Of a stretch of DNA of 64,000 nucleotides, positions 18,598-27,141 are shown piece by piece; position 1 is the first letter of the stretch; every line of letters starts with the position of its first letter. The notes beneath the pieces are model-generated. The model saw only the letters and a program-made list of their open reading frames with translations, had not been told where the DNA came from and ran no database searches. A program made the translations under genes and the position numbers. The DNA comes from Chitinophagales bacterium (GTDB lineage: Bacteria; Bacteroidota; Bacteroidia; Chitinophagales; UBA2359): NCBI GenBank assembly GCA_041392475.1, contig JAWKLZ010000001.1, forward strand, positions 1,240,001-1,304,000, in the 5' to 3' direction.

Positions 18598-20853
18598 CTA
18601 CCCTAATACCTTTTTATTCCCTAAAAACGGCTGATGGTATTGACGCTCTCCAGTGGCTTTGTACATTGCATTCGCCACCGCACCGAAAATTGGAGGAAAA
18701 GGAGGCTCACCCATTCCAGTTGGATTGATTTCATTTTTCACAAAATGTACCTCTATTTCTTTTGGAGCTTCACCCATTCTAATCATACGATACTGGTGAA
18801 AGTTGTTCTTTTCTGGAACGCCATCTTTGAAGGTCATTTCCCCATAAAAAGCATTGCCAACACCATCTGTTATCGCTCCCTCCGCCATGTTTTTAGCAGC
18901 ATCAGGATTGACTACAATTCCGCAATCAATCGCAGCAATTACCTTTTGGACAATAGGTTTGCCGTCTTCAATAGTCATGTCCAAAATGTGTGCAGCATAG
19001 GAATTGTGACAAAAATAAGCAGATACTCCCCTGTGTATATTTTCTTGATTATCAATCCAATTTGATTTTTCTCGCACCAATTCTAATACACCCGCATATC
19101 GTTCTGCATCGTAATCATTTTCTTTACCTACAGGGTTTTCTTTGGCTCGCTTCAATAAATCCAAACGAAATTGAATAGGGTCTTTGCCTGCAGCTTCTGC
19201 CACTTCGTCTAAGAAGGATTGTTCTGCACCCGCCATAAAATTGGAGCGTGGTGCACGAAATGCACCAATGGTAATATTGGAGTCAATAGACCATTCTTCC
19301 GCCAAATAATTGTCTATTGCACCTGCTGGGAAACGATTGGCAAATAAAGGACTTTCGGGAATTCCTCCTGCTTTTACATGCAGTGCCGTCAAATTGTTGT
19401 TTTCATCCAAAGCAGCTCGGTAAGTGGCATAATAAGTAGGGCGATAAATACCGTGCGTCATATCGTCCTCACGCGTATAAATCAACTTTACAGGTGCTTT
19501 TACTTTTTGTGAAATTAAGGCAGCCTCCACCACATAGTGAGCATAACCTTTTCGACCAAAACCACCTCCCATACGGGGCATTTCCATTTCAATGTTTTCT
19601 GCGGGAATTCCCAGACTGGCAGCAATGGTAGGCACAATGAAATTAGGAATTTGGATGGGTGCTGCAATCTTGACCTTATCACCTTCAACATGTGCAGAAG
19701 CGTTCAATGGCTCCATAGAGTTATGTGCAAGAAATGGGGCAGAATAACTTCTTTCTATAGTTTTTGCAGCATTTTTGAAAGCGGCTTCAGGGTCACCATC
19801 TTTACGAACTGTTTTTCCTTCTTTACTTGCCAGTTCTTTCATGTTGGCTTTGTGACCAAAGGTAGATTCCAAGCCAGCAGGGATGTTTTTCGTTTCTTTT
19901 CCTACAAACCCATTAACCGTCTCAGAATAAGCAGTAATGGGTTTCCATTCTACTTTCAATTGCTTTTTAGCCTGCATTACTTCCCAAGTCGAATTACCGA
20001 TTATCGCCACTATTTCAGGGAAAGCATTGGTATCAAAACCTCCTTTTTCAAATCCATCCTTGAAGCTCTTTATCGACACCACGTCTTTGATACCTGACAT
20101 TGATTTGGCTTCTGTATCGTCTATTGACTGCAAGGTCATTCCGAAAGCAGGAGGATGCACTATCATCGCAATCAACATTCCTTCTTGGCGATAATCCATT
20201 CCAAACATAGGTTTACCTGTCACAATGCTTTTTCCATCTACATTCTTTCGAGATTTGCCAATGATTTTGAAGTCTTTAACTTCCTTCAATTTCACTTCCT
20301 CTGGCACAGTCATATTAGCTGCTGCCGAAGCCATTTCTCCATATCCAGCCGATTTTCCACTTGTTTTGTGGTGCAATATACCTGCTTCTGTGGTAATTTC
20401 TTCAACGGGAACTTGCCATATTTGCGCTGCTGCTTCTCGCAACATCTGTCGAGCAGATGCTCCCGCCATTCGCAAAGGTTCCCATCTCGACATGATTCCT
20501 CGACTGCCTCCTGTAAACTGAAAGCCAAAATTGGTTGGATGGTAAGGAGCTTGTTCAACGATTACGTTTTTCCAATCCATATCCAATTCTTCTGCTACCA
20601 ACATGGGCATGGATGTTCGGACATTTTGCCCAAATTCGGGATTGGGCGTATAGATGGTGACTACGCCATTGTCTCCAATTTTCAGATAAGAATTGATGTC
20701 GAACCATTCTTTGGGCATGGCCATGATTTCTGCTTCCGTTTTGCTGTTTTGACAAGAAGTCAGCCAGCTAAAACCGAGCATTATACCTCCTCCTGCTAAA
20801 GCAGATGATTTCAAGAATGAACGTCTGCCGATGGATGTTTTTATTAAAGTCAT
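18598..20853 (-). CDS. iorB: Molybdenum hydroxylase large subunit, isoquinoline 1-oxidoreductase beta type
   Basis: A 751-residue molybdopterin-binding subunit of the xanthine dehydrogenase family. A twin-arginine signal (GRRSFLKSSALAGG, residues 9-22) followed by SWLTSC suggests a Tat-exported lipoprotein. Family signatures are QNVRTSMPMLVAEELDMDW near the N-terminus, EMPRMGGGFGRKGYAHYV in the middle, GAFRAPRSNFMAGAEQSF, and the active-site glutamate loop GMGEPPFPPIFGA near the C-terminus. Such enzymes hydroxylate N-heterocycles or oxidise aldehydes using water, passing electrons to the [2Fe-2S] partner encoded just upstream. No cytochrome partner or cofactor-maturation gene is nearby. A link to pectin is not evident; oxidation of an aromatic or aldehyde product is possible. 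Confidence 0.88.
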   Translation of the reverse strand: MTLIKTSIGRRSFLKSSALAGGGIMLGFSWLTSCQNSKTEAEIMAMPKEWFDINSYLKIGDNGVVTIYTPNPEFGQNVRTSMPMLVAEELDMDWKNVIVEQAPYHPTNFGFQFTGGSRGIMSRWEPLRMAGASARQMLREAAAQIWQVPVEEITTEAGILHHKTSGKSAGYGEMASAAANMTVPEEVKLKEVKDFKIIGKSRKNVDGKSIVTGKPMFGMDYRQEGMLIAMIVHPPAFGMTLQSIDDTEAKSMSGIKDVVSIKSFKDGFEKGGFDTNAFPEIVAIIGNSTWEVMQAKKQLKVEWKPITAYSETVNGFVGKETKNIPAGLESTFGHKANMKELASKEGKTVRKDGDPEAAFKNAAKTIERSYSAPFLAHNSMEPLNASAHVEGDKVKIAAPIQIPNFIVPTIAASLGIPAENIEMEMPRMGGGFGRKGYAHYVVEAALISQKVKAPVKLIYTREDDMTHGIYRPTYYATYRAALDENNNLTALHVKAGGIPESPLFANRFPAGAIDNYLAEEWSIDSNITIGAFRAPRSNFMAGAEQSFLDEVAEAAGKDPIQFRLDLLKRAKENPVGKENDYDAERYAGVLELVREKSNWIDNQENIHRGVSAYFCHNSYAAHILDMTIEDGKPIVQKVIAAIDCGIVVNPDAAKNMAEGAITDGVGNAFYGEMTFKDGVPEKNNFHQYRMIRMGEAPKEIEVHFVKNEINPTGMGEPPFPPIFGAVANAMYKATGERQYHQPFLGNKKVLG

Positions 20854-20880
20854 GATTTTAATTTTTGATGTTTAATGTAG

Positions 20881-20900
20881 CATAGACATTCCTGTCTATG
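20881..20900. other. Perfect hairpin between iorA and iorB
   Basis: CATAGACA-TTCC-TGTCTATG is a perfect 8-bp stem with a 4-base loop in the 79-bp spacer between the two molybdenum hydroxylase genes. There is no following T-run on the minus strand, so it is not a classic terminator. It could set the ratio of the two subunits by RNA processing, or be one copy of a dispersed palindrome. Confidence 0.5.
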
Positions 20901-20932
20901 TCCTCGCATGTATAACTATTCTCTCAGACATG

Positions 20933-21385
20933 TTACTTTGCAGCTGTTTTGATAGCCGCTTTGATACGTGTGTAAGTTCCACATCGGCAAATATTTCCGT
21001 GCATTGCAGCATCAATATCCTCATCACTCGGATCTGAATTAGCCTTTAACAAAGCAGCAGCACTCATGATTTGCCCAGCCTGACAATAGCCACATTGAGG
21101 TACATCGTGTTCGAGCCATGCTTGTTGAACAGGATGTTCCCCATTTTCAGAAAGTCCTTCAATGGTAGTGATTGATTTATCTTCTACTGCTTCAACGGGT
21201 AAAATGCAGGATCGCATTGCCACTCCGTTGAGGTGAATGGTGCAAGCTCCACATTGTGCGATTCCACAGCCATATTTTGTACCAACTAAATTGAGGTGGT
21301 CTCTCAATACCCAAAGCATGGGCGTGGACGGGTCAACATCTACTTGTGATTTTTTTCCGTTAATATTTAAATTGAAAGTTGCCAT
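20933..21385 (-). CDS. iorA: [2Fe-2S] subunit of molybdenum hydroxylase, isoquinoline 1-oxidoreductase alpha type
   Basis: A 150-residue iron-sulfur subunit. The N-terminal plant-type ferredoxin domain has GCGIAQCGACTIHLNG (about 39-54) with a fourth cysteine in MRSCILP; the C-terminal domain has CGYCQAGQ and CRCGTYTR for the second cluster. Length and both motifs match the small subunits of isoquinoline-1-oxidoreductase and aldehyde-oxidase families. It transfers electrons from the molybdenum site of the adjacent large subunit to an outside acceptor. It carries no signal peptide, so if exported it must ride with the Tat-tagged partner. It is first in the two-gene operon and diverges from the AraC regulator. 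Confidence 0.9.
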   Translation of the reverse strand: MATFNLNINGKKSQVDVDPSTPMLWVLRDHLNLVGTKYGCGIAQCGACTIHLNGVAMRSCILPVEAVEDKSITTIEGLSENGEHPVQQAWLEHDVPQCGYCQAGQIMSAAALLKANSDPSDEDIDAAMHGNICRCGTYTRIKAAIKTAAK

Positions 21386-21688
21386 GTTGTTTTGGGAAAT
21401 TTTTATAGTTAAATAATGAATTTCTTTGTTTTATAAAATATTTACTATGCGTTATATATTGATATTACATGATAATTGAAGGCATTCTTCTTATGGATTT
21501 AAGTAATTTGGTGAACAACATTGTTACTAAACTTATATAGACTACTTTGCCAAGATTACAAAGGTCTTTTAATCTTCTACAAGTATAGTATAAAAATTAC
21601 TGCTTCTTCTACCAATATTACTGATTGAGGTTGAGATTCATCTTTAGAGACTCAAAAATGACTAATTTTGTTTTAAACATAGACAAAA
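21386..21688. other. Divergent regulatory region, iorA / AraC regulator
   Basis: A 303-bp AT-rich gap between divergent genes, the expected place for control of both. On the plus strand TAATTTTGT (21663-21671) fits the Bacteroidota -7 consensus TAnnTTTGY, 18 bp before the regulator's ATG, but no good -33 TTTG is found at the expected spacing. No matching box is seen for iorA. No coding potential or RNA gene is visible. Confidence 0.4.
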
Positions 21689-22600
21689 ATGGAGCGATTA
21701 TATCCAATAAATAGCATCAATGATTACAATGCTGACAACAATCACAAGACCCTTCATCCTTTGGTAAGCGTGATAGATTTTTCAAAAACCAACAAGAGAA
21801 ATTGGGACAATGCCTCGACAATAAAGTTTCAATATGACTTGTATTGTGTGTTTTTGAAGGATGTGAAATGTGGCGATATGAGGTATGGTCGCCATTATTA
21901 TGACTATCAAGCAGGAACTTTGGTATTTTTTGCACCGGGGCAAGTATCAGAAATAGAAAATACAGGTGCAAACTATCAACCGATGGGTTTTGGATTGGTT
22001 TTTCATCCTGATTTGATACTTGGGACTGATTTATCAAAAAATATTGAAGCGTATCGTTTTTTTAGTTACAAAACAAATGAAGCCTTGCACATATCAGACG
22101 ACGAAAGGCAACTGGTTTTGGACTGTTTTTCAAAAATAGAATTTGAATTGAAACAGCCTATTGACAAACACAGCAAAAAATTGATTGTGTCAAATATTGA
22201 GTTGTTTCTCAATTATTGTGAGCGTTTTTACGACCGCCAATTTATTTCACGAGAAAATTCAAACAAAGGACTTTTAACTAAGTTTGAAGAGTTGCTAAAT
22301 GGCTATTTTTTATCAGATAAACCTCAAACAATGGGTTTGCCGTCTGTGGCTTATTTTGCGGATGAACTTCATTTATCGGCCAACTATTTTGGCGATTTAA
22401 TCAAAAAAGAAACAGGTAAATCGGCAAAAGAATACATACAAAATAAAACCATTGAAGTGGCTAAAAATAAGGTGTTTGAGAGTGATAAATCAGTCAATGA
22501 AATCGCTTATGAATTGGGTTTTAAATATCCTCAACACTTTACGAGATTGTTTAAAAAACGAGTAGGATATACACCAAGTGAATTCAAAAATTTGAATTAG
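21689..22600 (+). CDS. AraC-family transcriptional regulator
   Basis: A 303-residue cytoplasmic regulator. Residues about 15-180 are a cupin-like sensing domain (YDYQAGTLVFFAPGQVSEI). Residues about 205-303 are the two-helix-turn-helix AraC DNA-binding domain: YFADELHLSANYFGDLIKKE for the first motif, and VNEIAYELGFKYPQHFTRLF and KRVGYTPSEFK for the second. It is divergent from the iorAB pair, so control of that operon is the simplest reading. It ends only 21 bp from the convergent CE8 gene. The effector is unknown. Confidence 0.88.
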   Translation: MERLYPINSINDYNADNNHKTLHPLVSVIDFSKTNKRNWDNASTIKFQYDLYCVFLKDVKCGDMRYGRHYYDYQAGTLVFFAPGQVSEIENTGANYQPMGFGLVFHPDLILGTDLSKNIEAYRFFSYKTNEALHISDDERQLVLDCFSKIEFELKQPIDKHSKKLIVSNIELFLNYCERFYDRQFISRENSNKGLLTKFEELLNGYFLSDKPQTMGLPSVAYFADELHLSANYFGDLIKKETGKSAKEYIQNKTIEVAKNKVFESDKSVNEIAYELGFKYPQHFTRLFKKRVGYTPSEFKNLN

Positions 22601-22621
22601 TATATACCACCATCTTACCTT

Positions 22622-23590
22622 CTATTTCTCCTCCATAGGATTCCAACCTCCCAACAAATCCTGCAATACTTCATACTCCTTTGCCTCTTCTTCTGTCAAA
22701 ATGTGCGACCAATCCACTCGTTCATCCGTTGCAGCCCCCATACCCGTATTTCCATATTCCGCATAATAAGCCGTCTTTTCATTATTGGGATTCCCCCAAT
22801 TATCCCAACCTGTTGGCTGAATGATATTACTCAATTCACAAAATAAGAAAACGGTTTGGGCATAAGGTCGCCACGGTCTGCCGAGAAAAACACCCTGCTC
22901 AGGAGCATCTCCATAAACCTTGCAGTTTCGGAAAACATACCCAACCTTCGTTTCCTGCAAAGTAGAAGCAGCAGTTATATACCCTTTGGTTTTGCAGAAA
23001 ATAGCACAACTGTCGAATACTCCTGTTGAAGCTCCAAAGATAAAATCCACTGTCCCTTCAATGTAGCAGTTTTTATAATACTGCCGACTGTCTTTGCCGT
23101 TTAGGTAAAGCGTATCTTGAAAGCCTAGAAAACGACAATTTTCAAACTTTGCTCTATCACCCGTCACCCTTACTGCAACTGCTTGTCCAACAGGCCCTGC
23201 CGAATTTTCAAAGGTGATATTTTTGGCAGAAAAACCATCACCAAAAATAAAAAATGAGGAAGATCCAGAAGTTCCTATGTCTTCTCCAAACCTGTTTTTC
23301 TTTTGAGCAAAATCATCAAAGGTCAAAATGGTTTTTTCTAAATCTTCTCCAATAAATGACACGTTTGAAGCCGAAGATGGTAAGACCAGTTTTTCCTTGT
23401 ACACGCCATTTTTGATAAAAATGTTGGTGCGATTTTTTCTTAACGCTGGTACGGCATTGATGGCTTCCTGCACTGTCAGAAAGTCACCACTTCCATCTGC
23501 TGCAACGACAAAATCAAAGTCATCTGCATTGACTTGTGCCATTGATTGAAGAGTAAACAAGAAAATTGTGATATACAGTAGTTTTTTCAT
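22622..23590 (-). CDS. CE8 pectin methylesterase
   Basis: A compact 322-residue secreted pectinesterase; the signal peptide ends SMAQ at about residue 19. The right-handed beta-helix has a complete active site: GPVGQAVAVRV (first oxyanion Gln), FLGFQDTLYLNG (second Gln plus acid/base Asp), GTVDFIFGAST (nucleophile Asp) and FLGRPWRPYAQ (Arg). It hydrolyses methyl esters of polygalacturonate, giving methanol and the acidic backbone that pectate lyases need. This is the most canonical CE8 of the window. It is 4 bp after a cupin gene on the same strand, so the two are co-transcribed. Confidence 0.94.
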   Translation of the reverse strand: MKKLLYITIFLFTLQSMAQVNADDFDFVVAADGSGDFLTVQEAINAVPALRKNRTNIFIKNGVYKEKLVLPSSASNVSFIGEDLEKTILTFDDFAQKKNRFGEDIGTSGSSSFFIFGDGFSAKNITFENSAGPVGQAVAVRVTGDRAKFENCRFLGFQDTLYLNGKDSRQYYKNCYIEGTVDFIFGASTGVFDSCAIFCKTKGYITAASTLQETKVGYVFRNCKVYGDAPEQGVFLGRPWRPYAQTVFLFCELSNIIQPTGWDNWGNPNNEKTAYYAEYGNTGMGAATDERVDWSHILTEEEAKEYEVLQDLLGGWNPMEEK

Positions 23591-23594
23591 TTAT

Positions 23595-24047
23595 TTATTT
23601 TTCTAATTGATATTTTTTAACCACAAGATACTTTAACTCAGTATCTCCTACATTGCGAATTCCATGTGCCACGTTTGAAGGGCAGTAAAAACTGGTGTAA
23701 GTTCCACCTCTTGTTGTTTGACCATCCAAATGAAATTCCGCAGTTCCTTCCAAGACAAAAAAGAATTCATCCTCCCCATGTGTATGTGGTGCGTGCGTAG
23801 CTTTGCCAGGTGCAACAACGCTCATTTTTAAGGTACGACCATCACCCAAAAATTTCTTGTCTGCAAACCAATATTGGTAGCCCACTTTTGTCGAATCAAT
23901 TTTATCCATATTAAAGGTATTCACACAATTTTCAATGGTAAATTTATCTACTTCTGGATTCAATTGCTCCACTTTCTTCTGAGAACACATTGTTAATTGA
24001 GCGACCAAAAAAAGAAAGAATATTTTAAAAACATTTATTTTATACAT
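23595..24047 (-). CDS. Single-domain cupin lipoprotein
   Basis: A 150-residue protein with a hydrophobic N-terminus ending in a lipobox-like AQLTMCSQKK, so probably lipid-anchored. The cupin barrel (about 60-145) has a full metal pattern, THAPHTHGEDEFFFVLEG followed by CPSNVAHGIRN. It lies 4 bp before CE8 and 51 bp after a Tat-type Gfo oxidoreductase, forming a three-gene operon. Cupins of the KdgF type convert unsaturated galacturonate to its linear keto form, a step otherwise missing from this window, but KdgF acts in the cytoplasm. Its role as a sugar isomerase-like or binding protein is inference. Confidence 0.78.
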   Translation of the reverse strand: MYKINVFKIFFLFLVAQLTMCSQKKVEQLNPEVDKFTIENCVNTFNMDKIDSTKVGYQYWFADKKFLGDGRTLKMSVVAPGKATHAPHTHGEDEFFFVLEGTAEFHLDGQTTRGGTYTSFYCPSNVAHGIRNVGDTELKYLVVKKYQLEK

Positions 24048-24098
24048 AGATTGCTAAAGGTTTGAATCAATAAATGATGAATAACACTCCTACCCTTC

Positions 24099-25496
24099 TC
24101 AAATGCGTTTTGCTCGTGGCTCTAAATCCGTCAATTCTGCAATGCGTACAGGATGCCCTGACTCAATGCTCTTTCTTGCTGCAATCCCTATCAACACCGA
24201 CATAGCTCCATCCCTTATTCCTGCAGCATGTTTCAAAGGATCAGGATTATTTGGGTTTCTGAAAATCTTATCGTGCAAGCGGTTATCGCCGCCACCGTGA
24301 CCTGCTCTTTCATATCCGACTTGTACTACCTCATGTTTATTCCAGTTTTTGTGCAAGATAAGTGGCTTATAATCCAAGTCACCTTCAGATTGTGCCATTT
24401 CTTTGGCGTGAAGTTCGGATTGAGTCAAGTCACTTTGCTCATGGTAAGGTATGTCAAGCCACGCTTCAATGCGTCCATCTGTGCCATTGAAGGCAATACG
24501 CCAACCTTCAAATGGCGAATAAGTGGTGAGGGAATAATTCACCACCACATCATTGACATATTTTATTTGAGCCGACATTTTATCGTAAATATTGATTTCG
24601 TGACGGAAAAGACAATTGTCTCTGATATAACCATCGTACTGTTCATTGTTAACATATAGGTTCATAGCACGTTCGTCTTTGGTTATATCCCAGTAGAATT
24701 TGCAGTCCTTTTTAAAATCGCAGGTACGGCAATTTTCACCCCGAAAAGGCCCATTGCTGCCATAATGCTCCAATGCACCATAAGCGAACACCTCTTCTGG
24801 ATCAGAGTCGAGCCACCAATTGAGCAAGTCAAAATGATGGGTAGCTTTGTGTACCCACAGTGAGCCACCTGACTGTCGAAGCCCATGCCATCTGCGGAAA
24901 TAAGAAGCTCCGTGATACGTATTCAAATACCAATTGAAGTCCACAGAGGTGACTTTTCCAATAGCATTTTCTGCCAGTAGTTCTTTGATTTTGGTCATAT
25001 AAGGGCCCCAGCGATAATTGAAACCAACAATTAGCTTTTTGTCGGATTTACGCTCTGCATCAAGGATGGCTTGGCATTTTATTTCATCCGTAGTGAGGGG
25101 TTTTTCGGTTAGCACATCACAGCCCATTTCCAAGCCTTTGATGATAAATTCGTGGTGTGTTGAATCTTTGGTGGTCACAATGACAAGGTCAGGTTTTACC
25201 TTGTTTATCATTTTCTCAAAATCCAAAAACGTGGGGCAGTTTACCTTCATGTAGTCAAGTGCATATTCAAGTCGCCCAGTGTTGATGTCACACAGTCCTA
25301 CAAATTCCAAGAGATCGGAATATTCTTCGACCAATCTTTTGCCCCAAAAACTGGTACCTCTGATACCTGTACCTACAAGGCAAATACGAAGTTTACGGTT
25401 CAGACCGAAGGTTTTAATAGGAAAAGCAAGCAGGCTGCCAGCAGCCAACATACTAATGGAAGTCAGAAAATTTCTTCTAGTAAATTCATTGTTCAT
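24099..25496 (-). CDS. Tat-exported Gfo/Idh/MocA-family oxidoreductase
   Basis: I choose the start at 25496, giving MNNEFTRRNFLTSISMLAAG, because a twin-arginine signal then sits at the N-terminus; the longer frame to 25601 runs through an intergenic repeat. The 465-residue product has a Rossmann domain (CLVGTGIRGTSFWGKRL), the EKP motif in DVLTEKPLTT, and a long substrate domain with GGSLWVHKATHHFDLLNWW. An unusual cysteine group, ENCRTCDFKKDCKFYWD, lies about residue 260. Related exported members act as NAD-cofactor-retaining glycosidases (GH109 type) or oxidoreductases. The adjoining cupin and CE8 genes place it in pectin breakdown in the periplasm. The reaction is not assigned. Confidence 0.83.
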   Translation of the reverse strand: MNNEFTRRNFLTSISMLAAGSLLAFPIKTFGLNRKLRICLVGTGIRGTSFWGKRLVEEYSDLLEFVGLCDINTGRLEYALDYMKVNCPTFLDFEKMINKVKPDLVIVTTKDSTHHEFIIKGLEMGCDVLTEKPLTTDEIKCQAILDAERKSDKKLIVGFNYRWGPYMTKIKELLAENAIGKVTSVDFNWYLNTYHGASYFRRWHGLRQSGGSLWVHKATHHFDLLNWWLDSDPEEVFAYGALEHYGSNGPFRGENCRTCDFKKDCKFYWDITKDERAMNLYVNNEQYDGYIRDNCLFRHEINIYDKMSAQIKYVNDVVVNYSLTTYSPFEGWRIAFNGTDGRIEAWLDIPYHEQSDLTQSELHAKEMAQSEGDLDYKPLILHKNWNKHEVVQVGYERAGHGGGDNRLHDKIFRNPNNPDPLKHAAGIRDGAMSVLIGIAARKSIESGHPVRIAELTDLEPRAKRI

Positions 25497-25543
25497 AGCA
25501 TTCTTAATAGTATTGTTTTGAAATAGAAATTGCATTTTATTTA

Positions 25544-25647
25544 GACTCTGGACGAAGGAGCAAAGATGCAAGAAATAAGATTTTAATTGATTGATAATCA
25601 ATTATTTACATCCCACATCTTGCTTCCTAATTCTTTCGTTCAAAGTC
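25544..25647. repeat. Inverted pair of a dispersed intergenic motif
   Basis: The motif GACTCTGGACGAAGGAGCAA (25544-25563) is mirrored by TTCTTTCGTTCAAAGTC (25631-25647), 14 of the first 17 positions pairing. The pair flanks about 65 bp between a Gfo gene start and the end of an esterase gene. The same core, GACTTTGGACGAA, recurs at 53239 and 54698/54848, always between genes. Confidence 0.5.
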
Positions 25648-25702
25648 GAAATTTTTTGGTGTTTAGTCTTAAATTTTGCACTTCAATTTAGTGGCCAGAA
25701 GA

Positions 25703-26662
25703 TCATTTGAATACCTTCTTCAAAAAACCAAGCGAATATTCTAAGGTCGGTTCAAACCACGGATACAACAACCAGAACGCATGAGGTGTGTCATCAAATG
25801 TATGTACTTCATTGAAGATACCATTTTTATCTAAAACGTCAATCAGGTCATCACGTCCAGCATGAAAACGAGGGAAGGAACTATTGACAAAAAGAAAAGG
25901 CGGTGTATCGCTTCCCGCATACTCCAAAGGAGAGGCTTCTTTCCATCGCTCAAAATTTGTCTCATAAGAGTCGAGCCATTGATTCGCTGAATACCCCGTC
26001 CATTCGGGTTCAGCATCGGGATGGATAAAAGAAACAATCCCATCAATATTGAGTACGGCTTGAATGTCACTGGAAAATTCTCGGTAACCTTTGTTCCCTT
26101 CAAACTGTGCTAAACCATTGGTCGTACCCAAAAACGAAGCGAGGTGAGCACCCGCCGAAGCACCATAAGCTGCAATTTTGGTGGTGTCAATTCCAAACTC
26201 ATCCGCATTTGCTCGCATCCATCGAACAGCCGTTTTTAGGTCAAATATACCCGCAGGATATCGAGCTTCTGCGCTAAGTCTGTACTCTACGGTTACAGTC
26301 ACGTAGCCTTTTTCTGCCAATTGCTGTGCCATCGGAATCAGATTTTCCTTCGAGCCTGTTGTCCAGCCACCACCATGTATCATCAGAATGGCTGGGCGTT
26401 TTTTCCTTTTTTTCTTTTTGAGGTAAAATACATCAAGATGGAGCGGACGAGTATCATCTATATTGGCATATACTAAATTGGATTTAGTTTGTACACATTT
26501 TGGTAAGTCAGACCAAATAGGGTGTACATCTGGATGTGTTTTTTTAATTTTTAGATACGATGAGTAGATGGAATAACTAGTATCTCTTGGCGAATAAGAT
26601 TGTTGAGCAAAACCAGTAAAAGAAAGCAGGATAAACAAAAATAGCAGGATTACATATTTCAT
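25703..26662 (-). CDS. Alpha/beta-hydrolase, acetylxylan-esterase-like
   Basis: A 319-residue secreted esterase with a signal peptide ending GFAQ (about residue 19). It has the oxyanion-hole HGGGW (MIHGGGWTTGSKEN), the nucleophile elbow GASAGAH around residue 170, and a late catalytic His in FDDTPHAFWLLYPWF. This is the BD-FAE/esterase-lipase group that removes acetyl or feruloyl groups from plant polysaccharides. Together with CE12 and the second esterase at 33541 it could deacetylate pectin. It is divergent from susC, with 479 bp between them. The substrate group is inference. Confidence 0.83.
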   Translation of the reverse strand: MKYVILLFLFILLSFTGFAQQSYSPRDTSYSIYSSYLKIKKTHPDVHPIWSDLPKCVQTKSNLVYANIDDTRPLHLDVFYLKKKKRKKRPAILMIHGGGWTTGSKENLIPMAQQLAEKGYVTVTVEYRLSAEARYPAGIFDLKTAVRWMRANADEFGIDTTKIAAYGASAGAHLASFLGTTNGLAQFEGNKGYREFSSDIQAVLNIDGIVSFIHPDAEPEWTGYSANQWLDSYETNFERWKEASPLEYAGSDTPPFLFVNSSFPRFHAGRDDLIDVLDKNGIFNEVHTFDDTPHAFWLLYPWFEPTLEYSLGFLKKVFK

Positions 26663-27141
26663 AGAAAGTGTGTTGGTTTGCCTAAATCAAAATACTTAAT
26701 GAACAAAATTGTGGCATTAGTAAAGTTAAATAGCAAAAGACTATTCAAGGCATCATTTTTTAACATTTACCTCTCATTTTTTCACATCCCCCCTTTCATT
26801 TACTACATAGCCTAGCTTTTTCTTCTAAAAAATCATTTCTGTTAAACTTGGCTATGCTAAAGTGAAAAATTGAACAGGCAAATTAAAAATGAATTAGGAG
26901 ATTTAGCCTACAAACGGTTTTCTATTTTAAATAGGCAACAAAGTGCTGTATAACGAAAGTTTTTTGACAATCATATTCCAAACATAACCTTCTAAAAAAT
27001 TGGGATAAACTCTCTTCAAAGCAGGAAAATTAGAGCGTTTGGACATTGATTGCAGTTACTGTTTATATAGTTAGAATGTCACTTCACCTAACATTTTTTA
27101 ATAGAAAAACCATTTTTCTTTTACCACTTAAAATAAACAAT
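26663..27141. other. Divergent intergenic region, esterase / susC
   Basis: A 479-bp AT-rich gap with no gene that I can support. It must hold the promoters for the susCD pair and the esterase. I see no perfect TAnnTTTG box on the plus strand; the nearest is AGCGTTTGG around 27031, one or two bases off. A 7-bp inverted repeat CATAGCC / GGCTATG (about 26805-26860) encloses an AT-rich loop and could be a regulator site. Confidence 0.35.

Noticed and set aside
20155..20799. 214-codon plus-strand frame opposite iorB
   Set aside because: It is antisense to well-supported molybdenum hydroxylase coding sequence, is cysteine- and serine-rich with no recognisable domain, and has no signal of its own.
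25497..25601. Longer N-terminus for the Tat-exported Gfo protein
   Set aside because: The extension is encoded by the intergenic repeat and would bury the twin-arginine signal.
26663..27141. Consensus promoter for susC
   Set aside because: No TAnnTTTG box with a -33 TTTG at proper spacing was found; only one- or two-mismatch candidates occur, which are expected by chance in AT-rich DNA.
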